Below, in pieces: positions 1-8,964 of a DNA stretch of 64,000 nucleotides (the first letter of the stretch is position 1; the number at the start of each line of letters is the position of its first letter). The notes under the pieces were generated by a model that saw only the letters and a program-made list of their open reading frames with translations, did no database searches and had not been told where the DNA came from. A program made the translations under genes and the position numbers. Source of the stretch: CAYHCE01 sp964355015 (GTDB taxonomy: Bacteria; Cyanobacteriota; Cyanobacteriia; PCC-6307; Cyanobiaceae); contig CAYHCE010000011.1 in the NCBI GenBank assembly GCA_964355015.1, positions 19,817 through 83,816 on the forward strand, written 5' to 3'.

Positions 1-1549
1 GCCCCTTGCCCACGTTGTAGGCCTTGTCCCGATGCACGATCGTGGTGAGGGGATCGGCCTTCTCGCTGTTGATCAGCACATCGAGGCGCACCAGATCGTT
101 GCGGCGAAAACCGATCAGGCTGTATTCCATCGAGGCGTAGCCCTTGGTTCGGCTCTTCATCTGATCGAAGAAATCGGTGACCACCTCCGCCAGCGGCATC
201 TCGTAGTGCAAGGTGACGCGATCGGTGGTGATGTACTTCATATCGATGAATTCACCTCGGCGCTCCTGGCAAAGCTCCATCAGGGTGCCGTTGTAGGTGT
301 TGGGGGTGTAGATCTCCAGCTTCACATAGGGCTCCTCGATCGATTCCCGCTTCTGCGGATCGGGCAGCGTGGCGGGGTTGTCCACCATCTGAACAGCGCC
401 ATCGAGCAGGTTCACCTTGTAGATCACCGAGGGGGCGGTAACGATCAGATCGAGGTCGTACTCGCGCTCCAGCCGCTCCTGCACGATCTCCATGTGCAGC
501 AGCCCCAGGAAGCCGCAGCGGAAGCCGAAGCCCATGGCGCTGCTGGTTTCCGGCTCGTATTTCAGCGCCGCATCGGAGAGTTTCAGCTTGTCGAGCGCTT
601 CGCGCAGATCGGGGTACTGGTCGGCGTCGGTGGGGAAGAGGCCGCAGAACACCATCGGCTTGGCCTCGGTATAACCCGGCAACGGCTCCGTCACCGGATC
701 GGCCATCAGGGTGATCGTGTCGCCCACCCGTGCATCGGCCACGGCCTTGATCGAAGCGGACAGATAGCCCACCTCACCGGCATGGAGGCTCTCCACCTGG
801 CGCTGATCCGGCGCCATCACGCCCACCTCGTCGAGTTCGTAGGTGGTCTTGCTGGCCATCAGCAGCACCTTGTCCTTCCGGGCGATCGTGCCGCTGATCA
901 CCCGGAAGTACACGATCACACCCCGATAGGGGTCGTAGTACGAGTCGAAGATGAGGGCGCGCAGCTGCTCGTTGACCCGATCGGGCGGTGGCGGCACCCG
1001 CTCCACGATCGCTTCGAGGATCTCGGGGATGCCCAGACCCGTCTTGGCGGAGCAACTGATCGCCTTCGAGGTGTCGAGCCCGATGATCGCCTCGATCTCC
1101 TGCTTGATGCGCTCGGGATCGGCGCCGGGCAGATCGATCTTGTTGAGCACCGGAATGATCTCCAGATCATTCTCCAGCGCCAGATACACGTTCGCCAGTG
1201 TCTGCGCCTCCACTCCCTGACTGGCATCCACCACCAGCAGCGCCCCCTCGCAGGCCTGCAGGCTGCGGCTCACCTCATAGGAGAAATCCACATGCCCCGG
1301 GGTGTCGATCAGGTTGAGGATGTAAAGCTCCCCGTCGGCCGCCCTGTATTCCATCCGGGCGGCCTGAAGCTTGATCGTGATGCCCCGCTCCCGCTCCAGT
1401 TCCATGTTGTCGAGGAACTGGGCCTGCATGTCCCGCACCGCCACCGTGCCGGTTTCCTGGAGCAGGCGATCGGCCAGGGTTGATTTGCCGTGGTCGATGT
1501 GGGCAATGATGCAGAAGTTGCGGATCCGCTGGACGGGAACGTCGGTCAT
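1..1549 (-). CDS. lepA: Elongation factor 4 (LepA), 3' end outside window
   Basis: Ribosome-associated translational GTPase that back-translocates or remodels stalled ribosomes. The gene reads leftward from an ATG at 1549-1547 and is still open at base 1, so about 516 of the usual ~600 residues are visible; the C-terminal domain is missing. G1 motif AHIDHGKST lies at residues 16-24, DTPGH at 82-86 and NKID at 136-139. EF-G-like domains follow, including the FCGLFPTDADQYPDLREAL segment typical of LepA rather than EF-G. The start is supported by the family N-terminus (MTDVPVQRIRNFCIIAHIDH). The family assignment is secure. Confidence 0.97.
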   Translation of the reverse strand, partial: MTDVPVQRIRNFCIIAHIDHGKSTLADRLLQETGTVAVRDMQAQFLDNMELERERGITIKLQAARMEYRAADGELYILNLIDTPGHVDFSYEVSRSLQACEGALLVVDASQGVEAQTLANVYLALENDLEIIPVLNKIDLPGADPERIKQEIEAIIGLDTSKAISCSAKTGLGIPEILEAIVERVPPPPDRVNEQLRALIFDSYYDPYRGVIVYFRVISGTIARKDKVLLMASKTTYELDEVGVMAPDQRQVESLHAGEVGYLSASIKAVADARVGDTITLMADPVTEPLPGYTEAKPMVFCGLFPTDADQYPDLREALDKLKLSDAALKYEPETSSAMGFGFRCGFLGLLHMEIVQERLEREYDLDLIVTAPSVIYKVNLLDGAVQMVDNPATLPDPQKRESIEEPYVKLEIYTPNTYNGTLMELCQERRGEFIDMKYITTDRVTLHYEMPLAEVVTDFFDQMKSRTKGYASMEYSLIGFRRNDLVRLDVLINSEKADPLTTIVHRDKAYNVGKG

Positions 1550-1624
1550 GCGCGTCGGTGGCCCGACAACCCCTGAAGGCCGTCGAAGGATTCGGTGGAT
1601 CCTAGGCAGGCGGCTCGAATCAAA

Positions 1625-1645
1625 CTGAACCAGGTCCTGGTTCAG
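1625..1645. repeat. Short perfect inverted repeat upstream of lepA
   Basis: CTGAACCAG (1625-1633), a 3-base loop, then CTGGTTCAG (1637-1645). It lies about 75 bases upstream of the lepA start and just ahead of the vapC-like remnant. It could be a protein-binding operator or a weak hairpin. There is no T-run, so it is not a standard terminator. Confidence 0.4.
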
Positions 1646-1675
1646 GGCCGCCGCCATGGGATCGCCCGCTCCGGT

Positions 1676-1909
1676 GTGCCGATCGCCCGGCTGTTGCTGG
1701 ACACCCATCCGGTCCTCCGGTGGCTCGCCGATGACCCGCGCCTTCCAGCCACTCCGGTGCCGCTGGTGAGGGATCCTGCCAACACGGTGTTCGTCAGCCA
1801 GGCCTCGCTCTGGGAGATCGCCATCCAACAGGGGCTCGGTCGTCTCTCGGTGATCTGGAGCGTCGACCGCCAGCTGGCCGCCTACGGGCCCACCGTGCTG
1901 ATCGTCTGA
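1676..1909 (+). pseudogene. VapC-like PIN-domain toxin, internally deleted remnant
   Basis: The frame encodes a clear PIN-domain N-terminus: LLLDTHPVLRWLADDPRL with the first catalytic Asp, then a segment ending SLWEIAIQQGLGRL with the conserved Glu. About 5 residues later it jumps to DRQLAAYGPTVLIV, which resembles the extreme C-terminus of VapC proteins. The central 50 or so residues, carrying the remaining acidic metal ligands, are absent. At about 78 residues from a GTG at 1676 it is far short of the usual ~125-135. No antitoxin gene is adjacent. I infer a decayed type II toxin-antitoxin module; an active nuclease is unlikely. Confidence 0.7.
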
Positions 1910-1970
1910 GCAGAACCCAGGCACGCCCGGGCGATGGCTTCCTAAGCTCACACCACCGCCTCTCCCACCC

Positions 1971-2225
1971 ATGACCACCGAAGTCTCCGATCCCCGCGCC
2001 CTCACGGTCGAGAACGTCGAGCGGGTGCTCGATGAACTGCGCCCCTACCTGATGGCCGATGGCGGCAACGTCGAGATCGTCGAGATCGACGGCCCCACCG
2101 TGAAGGTGCGCCTGCAGGGCGCCTGCGGCAGCTGCCCCAGCAGCACCATGACCCTCAAGATGGGCATCGAGCGCAAGCTGCGCGAGGCCATCCCCGAAGT
2201 GAGCGAAGTGGTGCAGGTGCTCTGA
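1971..2225 (+). CDS. nfu: NifU C-terminal-domain Fe-S scaffold protein
   Basis: Small (84 aa) Nfu-type iron-sulfur cluster scaffold or carrier. The whole protein is one NifU C-terminal domain: LRPYLMADGGNVEIVEID, then the cluster-binding CxxC in GACGSCPSS, then MTLKMGIERKLREAIPEV. In cyanobacteria this family delivers [4Fe-4S] clusters, notably to photosystem I. That role is family knowledge and is not shown here. The ATG at 1971 fits the conserved start. It stands between the toxin remnant and serS, on the same strand as serS with a 76-base gap. Confidence 0.93.
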   Translation: MTTEVSDPRALTVENVERVLDELRPYLMADGGNVEIVEIDGPTVKVRLQGACGSCPSSTMTLKMGIERKLREAIPEVSEVVQVL

Positions 2226-2301
2226 GCCTCCAGCCATGGGCCGGTCGCTGGCTGGCGCCCGACCCGGCCCGTAGGCTGCACGCGCCTTTGAACCTGGAGC
2301 C

Positions 2302-3582
2302 GTGCTGGATCAGCGCCTGCTGCGCGAAAATCCCGAGCTGATCGTGCAGCAGCTCGGGCGCCGCGGCATGGAGCTCGATCTCACCGCTCTGCAGCTGATC
2401 GCCCGCCAGGAGCGGGATCTGGAACAGCAGCGCAGTGATCTCCAGGCCGAAGGCAACCGCATCGGCCGCCAGGTGGGCGAGCGCATCCGCTCCGGCGAGG
2501 CGCCCGACAGCCCCGAGCTGCTGGCCCTGCGCCACGAGGGCAACCGCATCAAGCAGCTGGTGGGGGTGGTCGAGGAGGAGGAGAAGAGCCTCGAAGTGCG
2601 CCTGCGCGAGCAACTGCTCGCCTTTCCCAACCTGCCCTCCCCCCACTGTCCCGACGGCCGCTCCGAAGCCGAGAACGTGGAAGTGCGCCGCTGGGGCGCA
2701 CCCCGCGATCCCGCAGGGCTCGCGGAGCACTGGCAGATCGCCGAACGGCTCGGCCTGCTCGACAGCGAGCGTTCCGTGCGAATCGCCCAGAGCCGCTTCG
2801 TCACCCTGCTGGGCCAGGGAGCGCGCCTGGAGCGGGCCCTGATCAGCTTCATGCTCGATCTGCACACCGGCCGCGGCTACCGCGAGGTGCTGCCGCCGAT
2901 CCTGGTGAACAGCGCCAGCCTCACCGGCTCCGGCCAGCTGCCCAAGTTCGCCGAGGAAAGCTTCCGCTGCGCCGACGACGACCTCTGGCTCACCCCCACC
3001 GCCGAGGTGCCGATCACCTCCTTCCACCGCGAGGAGGTGATCCCCGCCGAGCAGCTGCCGCTGCGCTACGCCGCCTACACCCCCTGCTTCCGCCGTGAGG
3101 CCGGCTCCTACGGCCGCGACACCCGCGGCCTGATCCGCCTGCACCAGTTCAACAAAGTGGAGTTGTACTGGTTCTGCCATCCCGACCACTCGGACGCCGC
3201 CCACGCCCAGCTCACCGCCGACGCCGAAGCGGTGCTGCAGGCCCTGGAGCTGCCCTACCGGGTGATCGATCTCTGCAGCGGCGATCTGGGCTTCTCGGCA
3301 GCCCGCACCTTTGATCTGGAAGTGTGGTTGCCCGGCGCCGGGGCCTATCGGGAGATCTCCAGCTGCAGCACCTGCGGCGAGTTCCAGGCGCGGCGCTCCT
3401 CGATCCGGTTCAGGGAGGGCAGGAAGACGCGGCTGCTGCACACCCTCAACGGCAGCGGCCTGGCCGTGGGGCGCACCATGGCGGCCCTGCTCGAGAACGG
3501 CCAGCAGACCGATGGCAGCGTGCGCCTGCCCCCTGCGCTGGTGCCCTACTTCGGCGCCGAGGCGATCACCGCCGAGGCCTGA
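2302..3582 (+). CDS. serS: Seryl-tRNA synthetase
   Basis: Class II aminoacyl-tRNA synthetase charging tRNA-Ser (426 aa, normal length). The N-terminal ~100 residues form the charged antiparallel coiled-coil arm that contacts the long variable arm of tRNA-Ser. The catalytic domain shows motif 2 in FRREAGSYGRDTRGLIRLHQ and motif 3 in NGSGLAVGRTMAALLENGQ. The start is a GTG at 2302, giving the family N-terminus MLDQRLLRENPELI. rseP and nth follow closely on the same strand. Confidence 0.97.
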   Translation: MLDQRLLRENPELIVQQLGRRGMELDLTALQLIARQERDLEQQRSDLQAEGNRIGRQVGERIRSGEAPDSPELLALRHEGNRIKQLVGVVEEEEKSLEVRLREQLLAFPNLPSPHCPDGRSEAENVEVRRWGAPRDPAGLAEHWQIAERLGLLDSERSVRIAQSRFVTLLGQGARLERALISFMLDLHTGRGYREVLPPILVNSASLTGSGQLPKFAEESFRCADDDLWLTPTAEVPITSFHREEVIPAEQLPLRYAAYTPCFRREAGSYGRDTRGLIRLHQFNKVELYWFCHPDHSDAAHAQLTADAEAVLQALELPYRVIDLCSGDLGFSAARTFDLEVWLPGAGAYREISSCSTCGEFQARRSSIRFREGRKTRLLHTLNGSGLAVGRTMAALLENGQQTDGSVRLPPALVPYFGAEAITAEA

Positions 3583-3648
3583 AACACAGCCAGGCGCGCG
3601 GCAGGACCGGAACGGACCAGAATGAACGTCCTTGACCCCGCAGGCTGA

Positions 3649-4737
3649 ATGGGCGTTCTTGCCGCACTGGCGATCCTGGCCGCGCTGATCGTGGTGCACG
3701 AGGCCGGCCATTTCTTCGCCGCCACCTGGCAGGGCATCCGGGTCAGCGGCTTCTCGATCGGGTTCGGACCGGTGCTGCTGCAGCGCCAGCGCCGCGGCGT
3801 GCAGTTCGCCCTGCGGGCGATCCCGCTCGGCGGCTATGTCGCCTTCCCCGACGACGACGAGGACAGCGAAATTCCCGCCGACGATCCCGATCTGCTGCGC
3901 AACCGCCCCCTCGGCCAGCGCGCCCTGGTGATCGCCGCCGGCGTGCTCGCCAACCTGCTGCTCGCCTGGACCGTGCTGCTGGCCCAGGGGGTGGTGGTGG
4001 GAGTTCCGGCCGGCTTCAGCGCCACTCCCGGGGTGATCGTGGCGGCCGTGCAGCCGGGCCTGCCGGCCGCCGCCTCCGGCCTGATGGCCGGTGATCGCAT
4101 CGTCAGCCTCGGTGGTGTGCCCGTCTCCGGCGGCCAGGCGGCCGTGATCGAGCTGGTGGCCGACATCAAGGCCGCCCCCGAGCGCACCCTCCGGCTCGAG
4201 GCCGAGCGCGACGGCCGGCGCCTCAGCCTCCGCCTCACCCCTTCCGAGCGCGACGGCATCGGCCGCATCGGCGCCCAGCTCCAGCCCAACGGCACCGAGG
4301 CCTTCCGGCCGGCCCGCGGCCCCCTGGAGCTGCTCGGCCAGACCAACCGGATCTTCGTGCAGCTCACCCGCCGCACCGTGGAGGGCTTCACCGCGCTGGT
4401 CACCCACTTCGGTGAAACGGCACCCCAGGTGTCGGGCCCGGTCAAGATCATCGAGATGGGGGCCTCCCTCGCCCGCCAGGGCGGCGGCAGCCTGTTCGTG
4501 TTCGCCGCCCTGATCTCGATCAACCTGGCGGTGCTCAACGCCCTGCCCCTCCCCCTGCTCGACGGCGGCCAGTTCGCCCTGCTGCTGCTCGAGGGCCTGC
4601 GCGGTCGCCCCCTGCCCGATCGCCTTCAGCTCGCCTTCATGCAATCGGGCTTCCTGCTGCTGATGGGGCTGAGCGCCGTGCTGATCGTCAAGGACACCAG
4701 CCAGCTGTCGGTGGTGCAGCAACTGCTCGGCCGCTGA
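3649..4737 (+). CDS. rseP: RseP-type site-2 intramembrane metalloprotease
   Basis: Membrane zinc metalloprotease of the RseP/S2P (M50) family (362 aa). HEAGH at residues 17-21 in the first transmembrane helix supplies two zinc ligands and the catalytic Glu. A PDZ domain follows in the middle (around VQPGLPAAASGLMAGDRI). The third zinc ligand lies in the LDG motif of NALPLPLLDGGQ near residue 300. The family cleaves anti-sigma factors or signal peptides within the membrane; the substrate here is unknown. It is followed after one base by nth, suggesting co-transcription. Confidence 0.94.
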   Translation: MGVLAALAILAALIVVHEAGHFFAATWQGIRVSGFSIGFGPVLLQRQRRGVQFALRAIPLGGYVAFPDDDEDSEIPADDPDLLRNRPLGQRALVIAAGVLANLLLAWTVLLAQGVVVGVPAGFSATPGVIVAAVQPGLPAAASGLMAGDRIVSLGGVPVSGGQAAVIELVADIKAAPERTLRLEAERDGRRLSLRLTPSERDGIGRIGAQLQPNGTEAFRPARGPLELLGQTNRIFVQLTRRTVEGFTALVTHFGETAPQVSGPVKIIEMGASLARQGGGSLFVFAALISINLAVLNALPLPLLDGGQFALLLLEGLRGRPLPDRLQLAFMQSGFLLLMGLSAVLIVKDTSQLSVVQQLLGR

Positions 4738-4738
4738 G

Positions 4739-5425
4739 GTGCCCCGCTTCCCCAGCGCCCGCCAGCGCACGCCGCTGATCCTGGAGCGCCTCGCCGGCCT
4801 CTACCCCCACGCCACCTGCTCCCTCGACTGGCGCACCCCCTGGGAGCTGCTGGTGGCCACCATGCTCTCGGCCCAGTGCACCGACGAGCGTGTCAATCGG
4901 GTCACCCTGGCCCTGTTCGAGCGCTTCCCCGATGCCGCTGCCGCCGCCGCGATGAGCCCGGCGGAGGTGGAGCCCTACGTGAAGTCCACCGGCTTCTTCC
5001 GCAACAAGGCGAAGAACATCGTGGCCGCGTCACGCCTGCTGATCGAACGCCATGGCGGTGAGGTGCCGGCCTCGATGGAGGAGCTGCTGGAGCTGCCGGG
5101 TGTGGCCCGCAAGACGGCCAACGTGGTGCTGGCCCATGCCTTCGGCATCAACGCCGGCGTCACGGTGGACACCCACGTGCGGCGGCTCAGCAACCGGCTC
5201 GGGCTGACGAAGCAGAGCGAACCGCGCCGGATCGAACCCGACCTGATGAAGCTGGTGCCCCAGCCGGAATGGGAGAACTTCTCGATCCGGCTGATCTTCC
5301 ACGGCCGGGCGGTCTGCAACGCCCGCAAGCCGCTCTGCGCCGGCTGCCCCCTCACCGACCTCTGCCCCACCCATCCCGAGGCCGGCAGCCAGCGGGGTAA
5401 GCTGGCCGATCAACGCCCGATCTGA
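4739..5425 (+). CDS. nth: Endonuclease III
   Basis: DNA glycosylase/AP lyase that excises oxidised pyrimidines (228 aa). The helix-hairpin-helix segment ELPGVARKTANVVLAHAFG carries the catalytic Lys (K125). The catalytic Asp lies in VTVDTHVRR (D144). The [4Fe-4S] loop has Cys at 193, 200, 203 and 209 with the C-x6-C-x2-C-x5-C spacing. The start is a GTG at 4739, immediately after the rseP stop, consistent with translational coupling. rpsN begins 12 bases after the stop. Confidence 0.96.
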   Translation: MPRFPSARQRTPLILERLAGLYPHATCSLDWRTPWELLVATMLSAQCTDERVNRVTLALFERFPDAAAAAAMSPAEVEPYVKSTGFFRNKAKNIVAASRLLIERHGGEVPASMEELLELPGVARKTANVVLAHAFGINAGVTVDTHVRRLSNRLGLTKQSEPRRIEPDLMKLVPQPEWENFSIRLIFHGRAVCNARKPLCAGCPLTDLCPTHPEAGSQRGKLADQRPI

Positions 5426-5436
5426 GCAGCAGCCGC

Positions 5437-5739
5437 ATGGCGAAGAAGTCGATGATTGCGCGGGATGTGAAGCGCAAGAAGATGGTGGATCGCTTCGCCG
5501 CCAAGCGCGCCGCCCTCAAGGCCTCCTTCGAGGCGGCCGCCGATCCGATGGAGCGGCTGGAAATCCACCGCAAGATCCAGGGTCTGCCCCGCAACAGCGC
5601 CCCGAACCGCGTACGCAACCGTTGCTGGGCCACCGGCAAGCCCCGCGGCTTCTATCGCGATTTCGGCCTCTGCCGCAACCAGCTGCGCGAGCGCGCCCAC
5701 AAGGGCCTGCTGCCCGGCGTCACCAAGTCCAGCTGGTAG
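5437..5739 (+). CDS. rpsN: 30S ribosomal protein S14
   Basis: Small-subunit protein uS14 (100 aa), located in the 3' domain of the 30S head. The sequence starts MAKKSMIARDVKRKKMVDRF and ends GLLPGVTKSSW. It is the long, zinc-independent form: the Zn-binding CxxC...CxxC of short S14 is absent and only isolated cysteines remain in RNRCWATGKPRGFYRDFGLC. It is separated from the ribosomal protein operons, as is usual for cyanobacteria. A strong terminator follows about 50 bases downstream. Confidence 0.97.
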   Translation: MAKKSMIARDVKRKKMVDRFAAKRAALKASFEAAADPMERLEIHRKIQGLPRNSAPNRVRNRCWATGKPRGFYRDFGLCRNQLRERAHKGLLPGVTKSSW

Positions 5740-5788
5740 GCCCAGCCAGCCGTTCCGGCCTGCTCTCGCTGGCAGGGCCGATCGCTTC

Positions 5789-5815
5789 GGGGTGACCGCA
5801 GGTCACCCCTTTTTT
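5789..5815 (+). terminator. Rho-independent terminator after rpsN
   Basis: Perfect 9-bp stem GGGGTGACC / GGTCACCCC with a 3-base GCA loop, followed directly by six T residues. It ends the serS-rseP-nth-rpsN block and precedes pnp. Confidence 0.92.
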
Positions 5816-5872
5816 GCGTCCGCCACCCGGATGCGAAGATGGTGGGTGCTAACAAAACGGACATAAGACGAA

Positions 5873-7999
5873 GTGCCAGGACAGATTCAGACGGTCTCCT
5901 TCGATGGTCGGGAGATCCGGCTGACCACAGGTTTGTTTGCCCCCCAGGCGGGGGGAGCGGTGTTGGTGGAATGCGGTGACACCTCCGTGCTGGTCACGGC
6001 CACCCGCGCCAAGGGCCGCGAAGGCATCGATTTCCTCCCCCTCACCTGCGACTACGAGGAGCGGCTGTACGCCGCCGGCCGCATCCCGGGCAGTTTCTTC
6101 CGCCGCGAAGCGCGGCCCCCGGAGCGGGCCATCCTCACCACCCGCCTGATCGACCGCCCGCTGCGGCCCCTGTTCCCCTCCTGGCTGCGCGACGACCTCC
6201 AGGTGGTGGCCACCACCCTCTCGCTCGATGAGCGGGTTCCGCCCGATGTGCTGGCCGTGACCGGCGCCTCGATCGCCACGCTGCTGGCGAAGATCCCCTT
6301 CCACGGCCCGATGGCGGCGGTACGCGTCGGCCTGCTGGGCGACGATTTCGTGCTCAACCCCAGCTACCGCGAGATCGAGCGCAGCGAACTGGATCTGATC
6401 GTGGCCGGCACTCCCACCGGTGTGGTGATGGTGGAAGCGGGCGCCAACCAGCTGCCCGAGCAGGACGTGATCGAAGCGATCGACTTCGGCTACGAAGCGG
6501 TGGGCGAACTGATCAGGGCCCAGCAGAAACTGCTGGCCGATCTGGGTATCGAGCAGGTGATCCCCGAGCCCAGAAGCGAAGATCCGGCCCTGCCCGCCTA
6601 CCTCGAGCAGGAATGCGGCCAGGGCATCGGTGAGGTGCTGAAGCAGTTCAGCCTCACCAAGGCCGAGCGCGACGCCCAGCTCGACGTGATCAAGGCCGAG
6701 GTGGCCGTCAAGATCGCCGCCCTTGGCGAGGAAGACCCGGTGCGCCTGGCGGTCAGCGGCAACAGCAAGACCCTCGGCAACACCTACAAGAGCATCACCA
6801 AGAAACTGATGCGCGCCCAGATCCTCACCGAGGGCAAGCGCGTCGACGGCCGCAACCTCGATGAAGTGCGCCCGATCACGGCAGCCGTGAGCGTGCTGCC
6901 CAAGCGCGTGCACGGTTCCGGTCTGTTCCAGCGGGGCCTCACCCAGGTGCTCTCCACCGCCACCCTCGGCACCCCCAGCGATGCCCAGGAGATGGACGAC
7001 CTCAACCCGTCCGGCGAGAAAACCTACCTGCACCACTACAACTTCCCCCCCTATTCCGTCGGCGAAACCCGGCCGATGCGCTCCCCTGGCCGCCGCGAGA
7101 TCGGCCACGGCGCCCTGGCCGAGCGGGCCCTTGTGCCCGTGCTGCCGCCCAAGGAGAGCTTCCCCTACGTGCTGCGGGTGGTGTCGGAGTGCCTCAGCTC
7201 CAACGGCTCCACCTCGATGGGCTCGGTGTGCGGCAGCACCCTGGCACTGATGGATGCGGGCGTGCCTCTCAAGGCTCCGGTCAGCGGCGCCGCCATGGGC
7301 CTGATCAAGGAGGGCGAGGAGGTGCGCATCCTCACCGACATCCAGGGCATCGAGGACTTCCTCGGTGACATGGACTTCAAGGTGGCCGGCACCGAGAAGG
7401 GCATCACCGCCCTGCAGATGGACATGAAGATCACCGGCCTGGCGGTGAGCACCATCGCCGAGGCGGTGAACCAGGCCCGCCCGGCCCGGCTCCACATCCT
7501 CGAGAAGATGCTGGAGGCGATCGACAAGCCCCGCGACACCCTCTCCCCCCATGCCCCGCGCCTGCTCAGCTTCCGGATCGAGCCGGAACTGATCGGCACC
7601 GTGATCGGCCCCGGCGGCCGCACGATCAAGGGGATCACCGAGCGCACCAACACCAAGATCGACATCGAGGACGGCGGCATCGTCACGATCGCCAGCCACG
7701 ATGGCGCCGCGGCCGAGGAGGCCCAGCGCATCATCGAGGGCCTCACCCGTCGGGTCAGCGAAGGCGAGCAGTTCAACGGCTCCGTCACCCGCATCATCCC
7801 GATCGGTGCCTTCGTGGAGATCCTGCCCGGCAAGGAGGGGATGATCCACATCTCCCAGCTTTCCGAAGCGCGGGTGGAGAAGGTCGAAGACGTGGTGAAG
7901 GTGGGCGATCAGGTGACGGTGCGGGTGCGGGAGATCGACAACCGCGGCCGCATCAACCTCACCCTGCGCGGGGTGTCCCAGGAGCCGGTGCCGGTCTGA
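5873..7999 (+). CDS. pnp: Polyribonucleotide nucleotidyltransferase (PNPase)
   Basis: Phosphorolytic 3'-5' exoribonuclease (708 aa) acting in mRNA decay and, in cyanobacteria, also in adding heteropolymeric tails. Two RNase PH domains are recognisable; the second contains GSSTSMGSVCGSTLALMDAG-like core sequence (SNGSTSMGSVCGSTLALMDA). A KH domain with GPGGRTIKGITERT lies near residue 580, and a C-terminal S1 domain begins around residue 635. The start is a GTG at 5873 giving MPGQIQTVSFDGREI, which matches the family. It is preceded by the rpsN terminator and is convergent with the phosphatase gene downstream. Confidence 0.97.
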   Translation: MPGQIQTVSFDGREIRLTTGLFAPQAGGAVLVECGDTSVLVTATRAKGREGIDFLPLTCDYEERLYAAGRIPGSFFRREARPPERAILTTRLIDRPLRPLFPSWLRDDLQVVATTLSLDERVPPDVLAVTGASIATLLAKIPFHGPMAAVRVGLLGDDFVLNPSYREIERSELDLIVAGTPTGVVMVEAGANQLPEQDVIEAIDFGYEAVGELIRAQQKLLADLGIEQVIPEPRSEDPALPAYLEQECGQGIGEVLKQFSLTKAERDAQLDVIKAEVAVKIAALGEEDPVRLAVSGNSKTLGNTYKSITKKLMRAQILTEGKRVDGRNLDEVRPITAAVSVLPKRVHGSGLFQRGLTQVLSTATLGTPSDAQEMDDLNPSGEKTYLHHYNFPPYSVGETRPMRSPGRREIGHGALAERALVPVLPPKESFPYVLRVVSECLSSNGSTSMGSVCGSTLALMDAGVPLKAPVSGAAMGLIKEGEEVRILTDIQGIEDFLGDMDFKVAGTEKGITALQMDMKITGLAVSTIAEAVNQARPARLHILEKMLEAIDKPRDTLSPHAPRLLSFRIEPELIGTVIGPGGRTIKGITERTNTKIDIEDGGIVTIASHDGAAAEEAQRIIEGLTRRVSEGEQFNGSVTRIIPIGAFVEILPGKEGMIHISQLSEARVEKVEDVVKVGDQVTVRVREIDNRGRINLTLRGVSQEPVPV

Positions 8000-8014
8000 A
8001 GGCCCCCCGGCCGC

Positions 8015-8932
8015 TCAGACCGCGAAGCCCGGATCGATCGCAGCCATCGCGGCACTCGCCCGGGCGCAGAGTGCCGTGTGCGCCGGGCCATGGCTGGCGA
8101 TCAGGCAGCCCGCCTGGCGCACGTCGCCGGTGTTGTAGGTGAGGGGACGGCCATCGGCATGGCTGAAGGAGCCGCCCGCCGCCCGCAGCACCGCTTCCGG
8201 TGCCGCCATGTCCCAGTCCTTGGGGGCGCTGCGGCCGGAGAGCGAGATGTACAGATCGGTTTCGCCGCGCAGGATCGTGGCCACCTTGCAGCCCACGCTG
8301 CCCACTGCCAGGGAAGAGCCCAGTTCCAGTGCCCCCACCAGCTGCTCCAGCCGCTGGTCGCGGTGGTTGCGGCTGGCCACCAGCACCAGCTCGCTCAGAG
8401 CGAGGCGATCACTGAGCTGGGGGGCGAAGCGCTCGCCGGCGCCATTCTCCCGCCAGGCCCCATCCCCCACCAGCCCGAACCAGAGTTCCTGCCGCTCAGG
8501 CAGCAGCACCACCCCCAGCACCGGCTCCCGGCCCCGCACCAGGGCCAGGTGCACGGCATATTCGCCGCTGCCCTGCAGGAAATCCTTGGTGCCGTCGAGT
8601 GGATCGAGGATCCACAGCCACTCCGCCGCCAGCGGCTCCCCCTCCCGCAGCTGCTCCTTGGCCGTCTCCTCGCTGAGCAGGGTCCAGGGGGCGCTGGGGA
8701 AGGCCTGCTCCAGTCCGTCGAGCAGGTGGCGGTTCACCGCCAGATCGGCCGCCGTGACGGGGCCCTCACCGCCCTGGTCCACGCTCAGGGCCGGTTCGAA
8801 GCCGAACGGGGGCTGCTCGCCGCGGGCATAGGCGCGCAGGATCGCCGCGGCATCCCAGCTCAGCTGCCGCAGCACCGCCAGCAGTTCTTCGACCTCGACG
8901 CCGTCAGGAAGCAGGGAGGGGGCAGCCATCAT
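8015..8932 (-). CDS. cysQ: CysQ-type 3'(2'),5'-bisphosphate nucleotidase / inositol-monophosphatase family
   Basis: Mg-dependent phosphatase of the IMPase/CysQ family (305 aa). CysQ enzymes hydrolyse 3'-phosphoadenosine 5'-phosphate produced during sulfate assimilation. Metal-site motifs are LSEETAKEQ (residues 86-94), ILDPLDGTKDF (108-118) and the C-terminal DWDMAAPEAVLRAAGG. GPVTAADLAVN matches the family N-terminal helix. The start chosen is the first ATG of an ATGATG pair at 8932; a TTG four codons upstream is possible. It is divergent from rsmI with a 32-base gap. Substrate preference (PAP, inositol phosphate or fructose bisphosphate) cannot be fixed from sequence. Confidence 0.85.
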   Translation of the reverse strand: MMAAPSLLPDGVEVEELLAVLRQLSWDAAAILRAYARGEQPPFGFEPALSVDQGGEGPVTAADLAVNRHLLDGLEQAFPSAPWTLLSEETAKEQLREGEPLAAEWLWILDPLDGTKDFLQGSGEYAVHLALVRGREPVLGVVLLPERQELWFGLVGDGAWRENGAGERFAPQLSDRLALSELVLVASRNHRDQRLEQLVGALELGSSLAVGSVGCKVATILRGETDLYISLSGRSAPKDWDMAAPEAVLRAAGGSFSHADGRPLTYNTGDVRQAGCLIASHGPAHTALCARASAAMAAIDPGFAV

Positions 8933-8964
8933 GGAACGGGCCAAAGGGAATCCAGAGCCGCATT

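Noticed and set aside
2155..4770. Long minus-strand open frame antisense to serS and rseP
   Set aside because: It mirrors two certain genes and has His/Gln/Gly/Ala-rich composition typical of antisense frames in GC-rich DNA; no domain is recognisable.
5849..7849. Long minus-strand open frame antisense to pnp
   Set aside because: Pure shadow of pnp; composition is dominated by His, Gly and Ala, and there is no motif.
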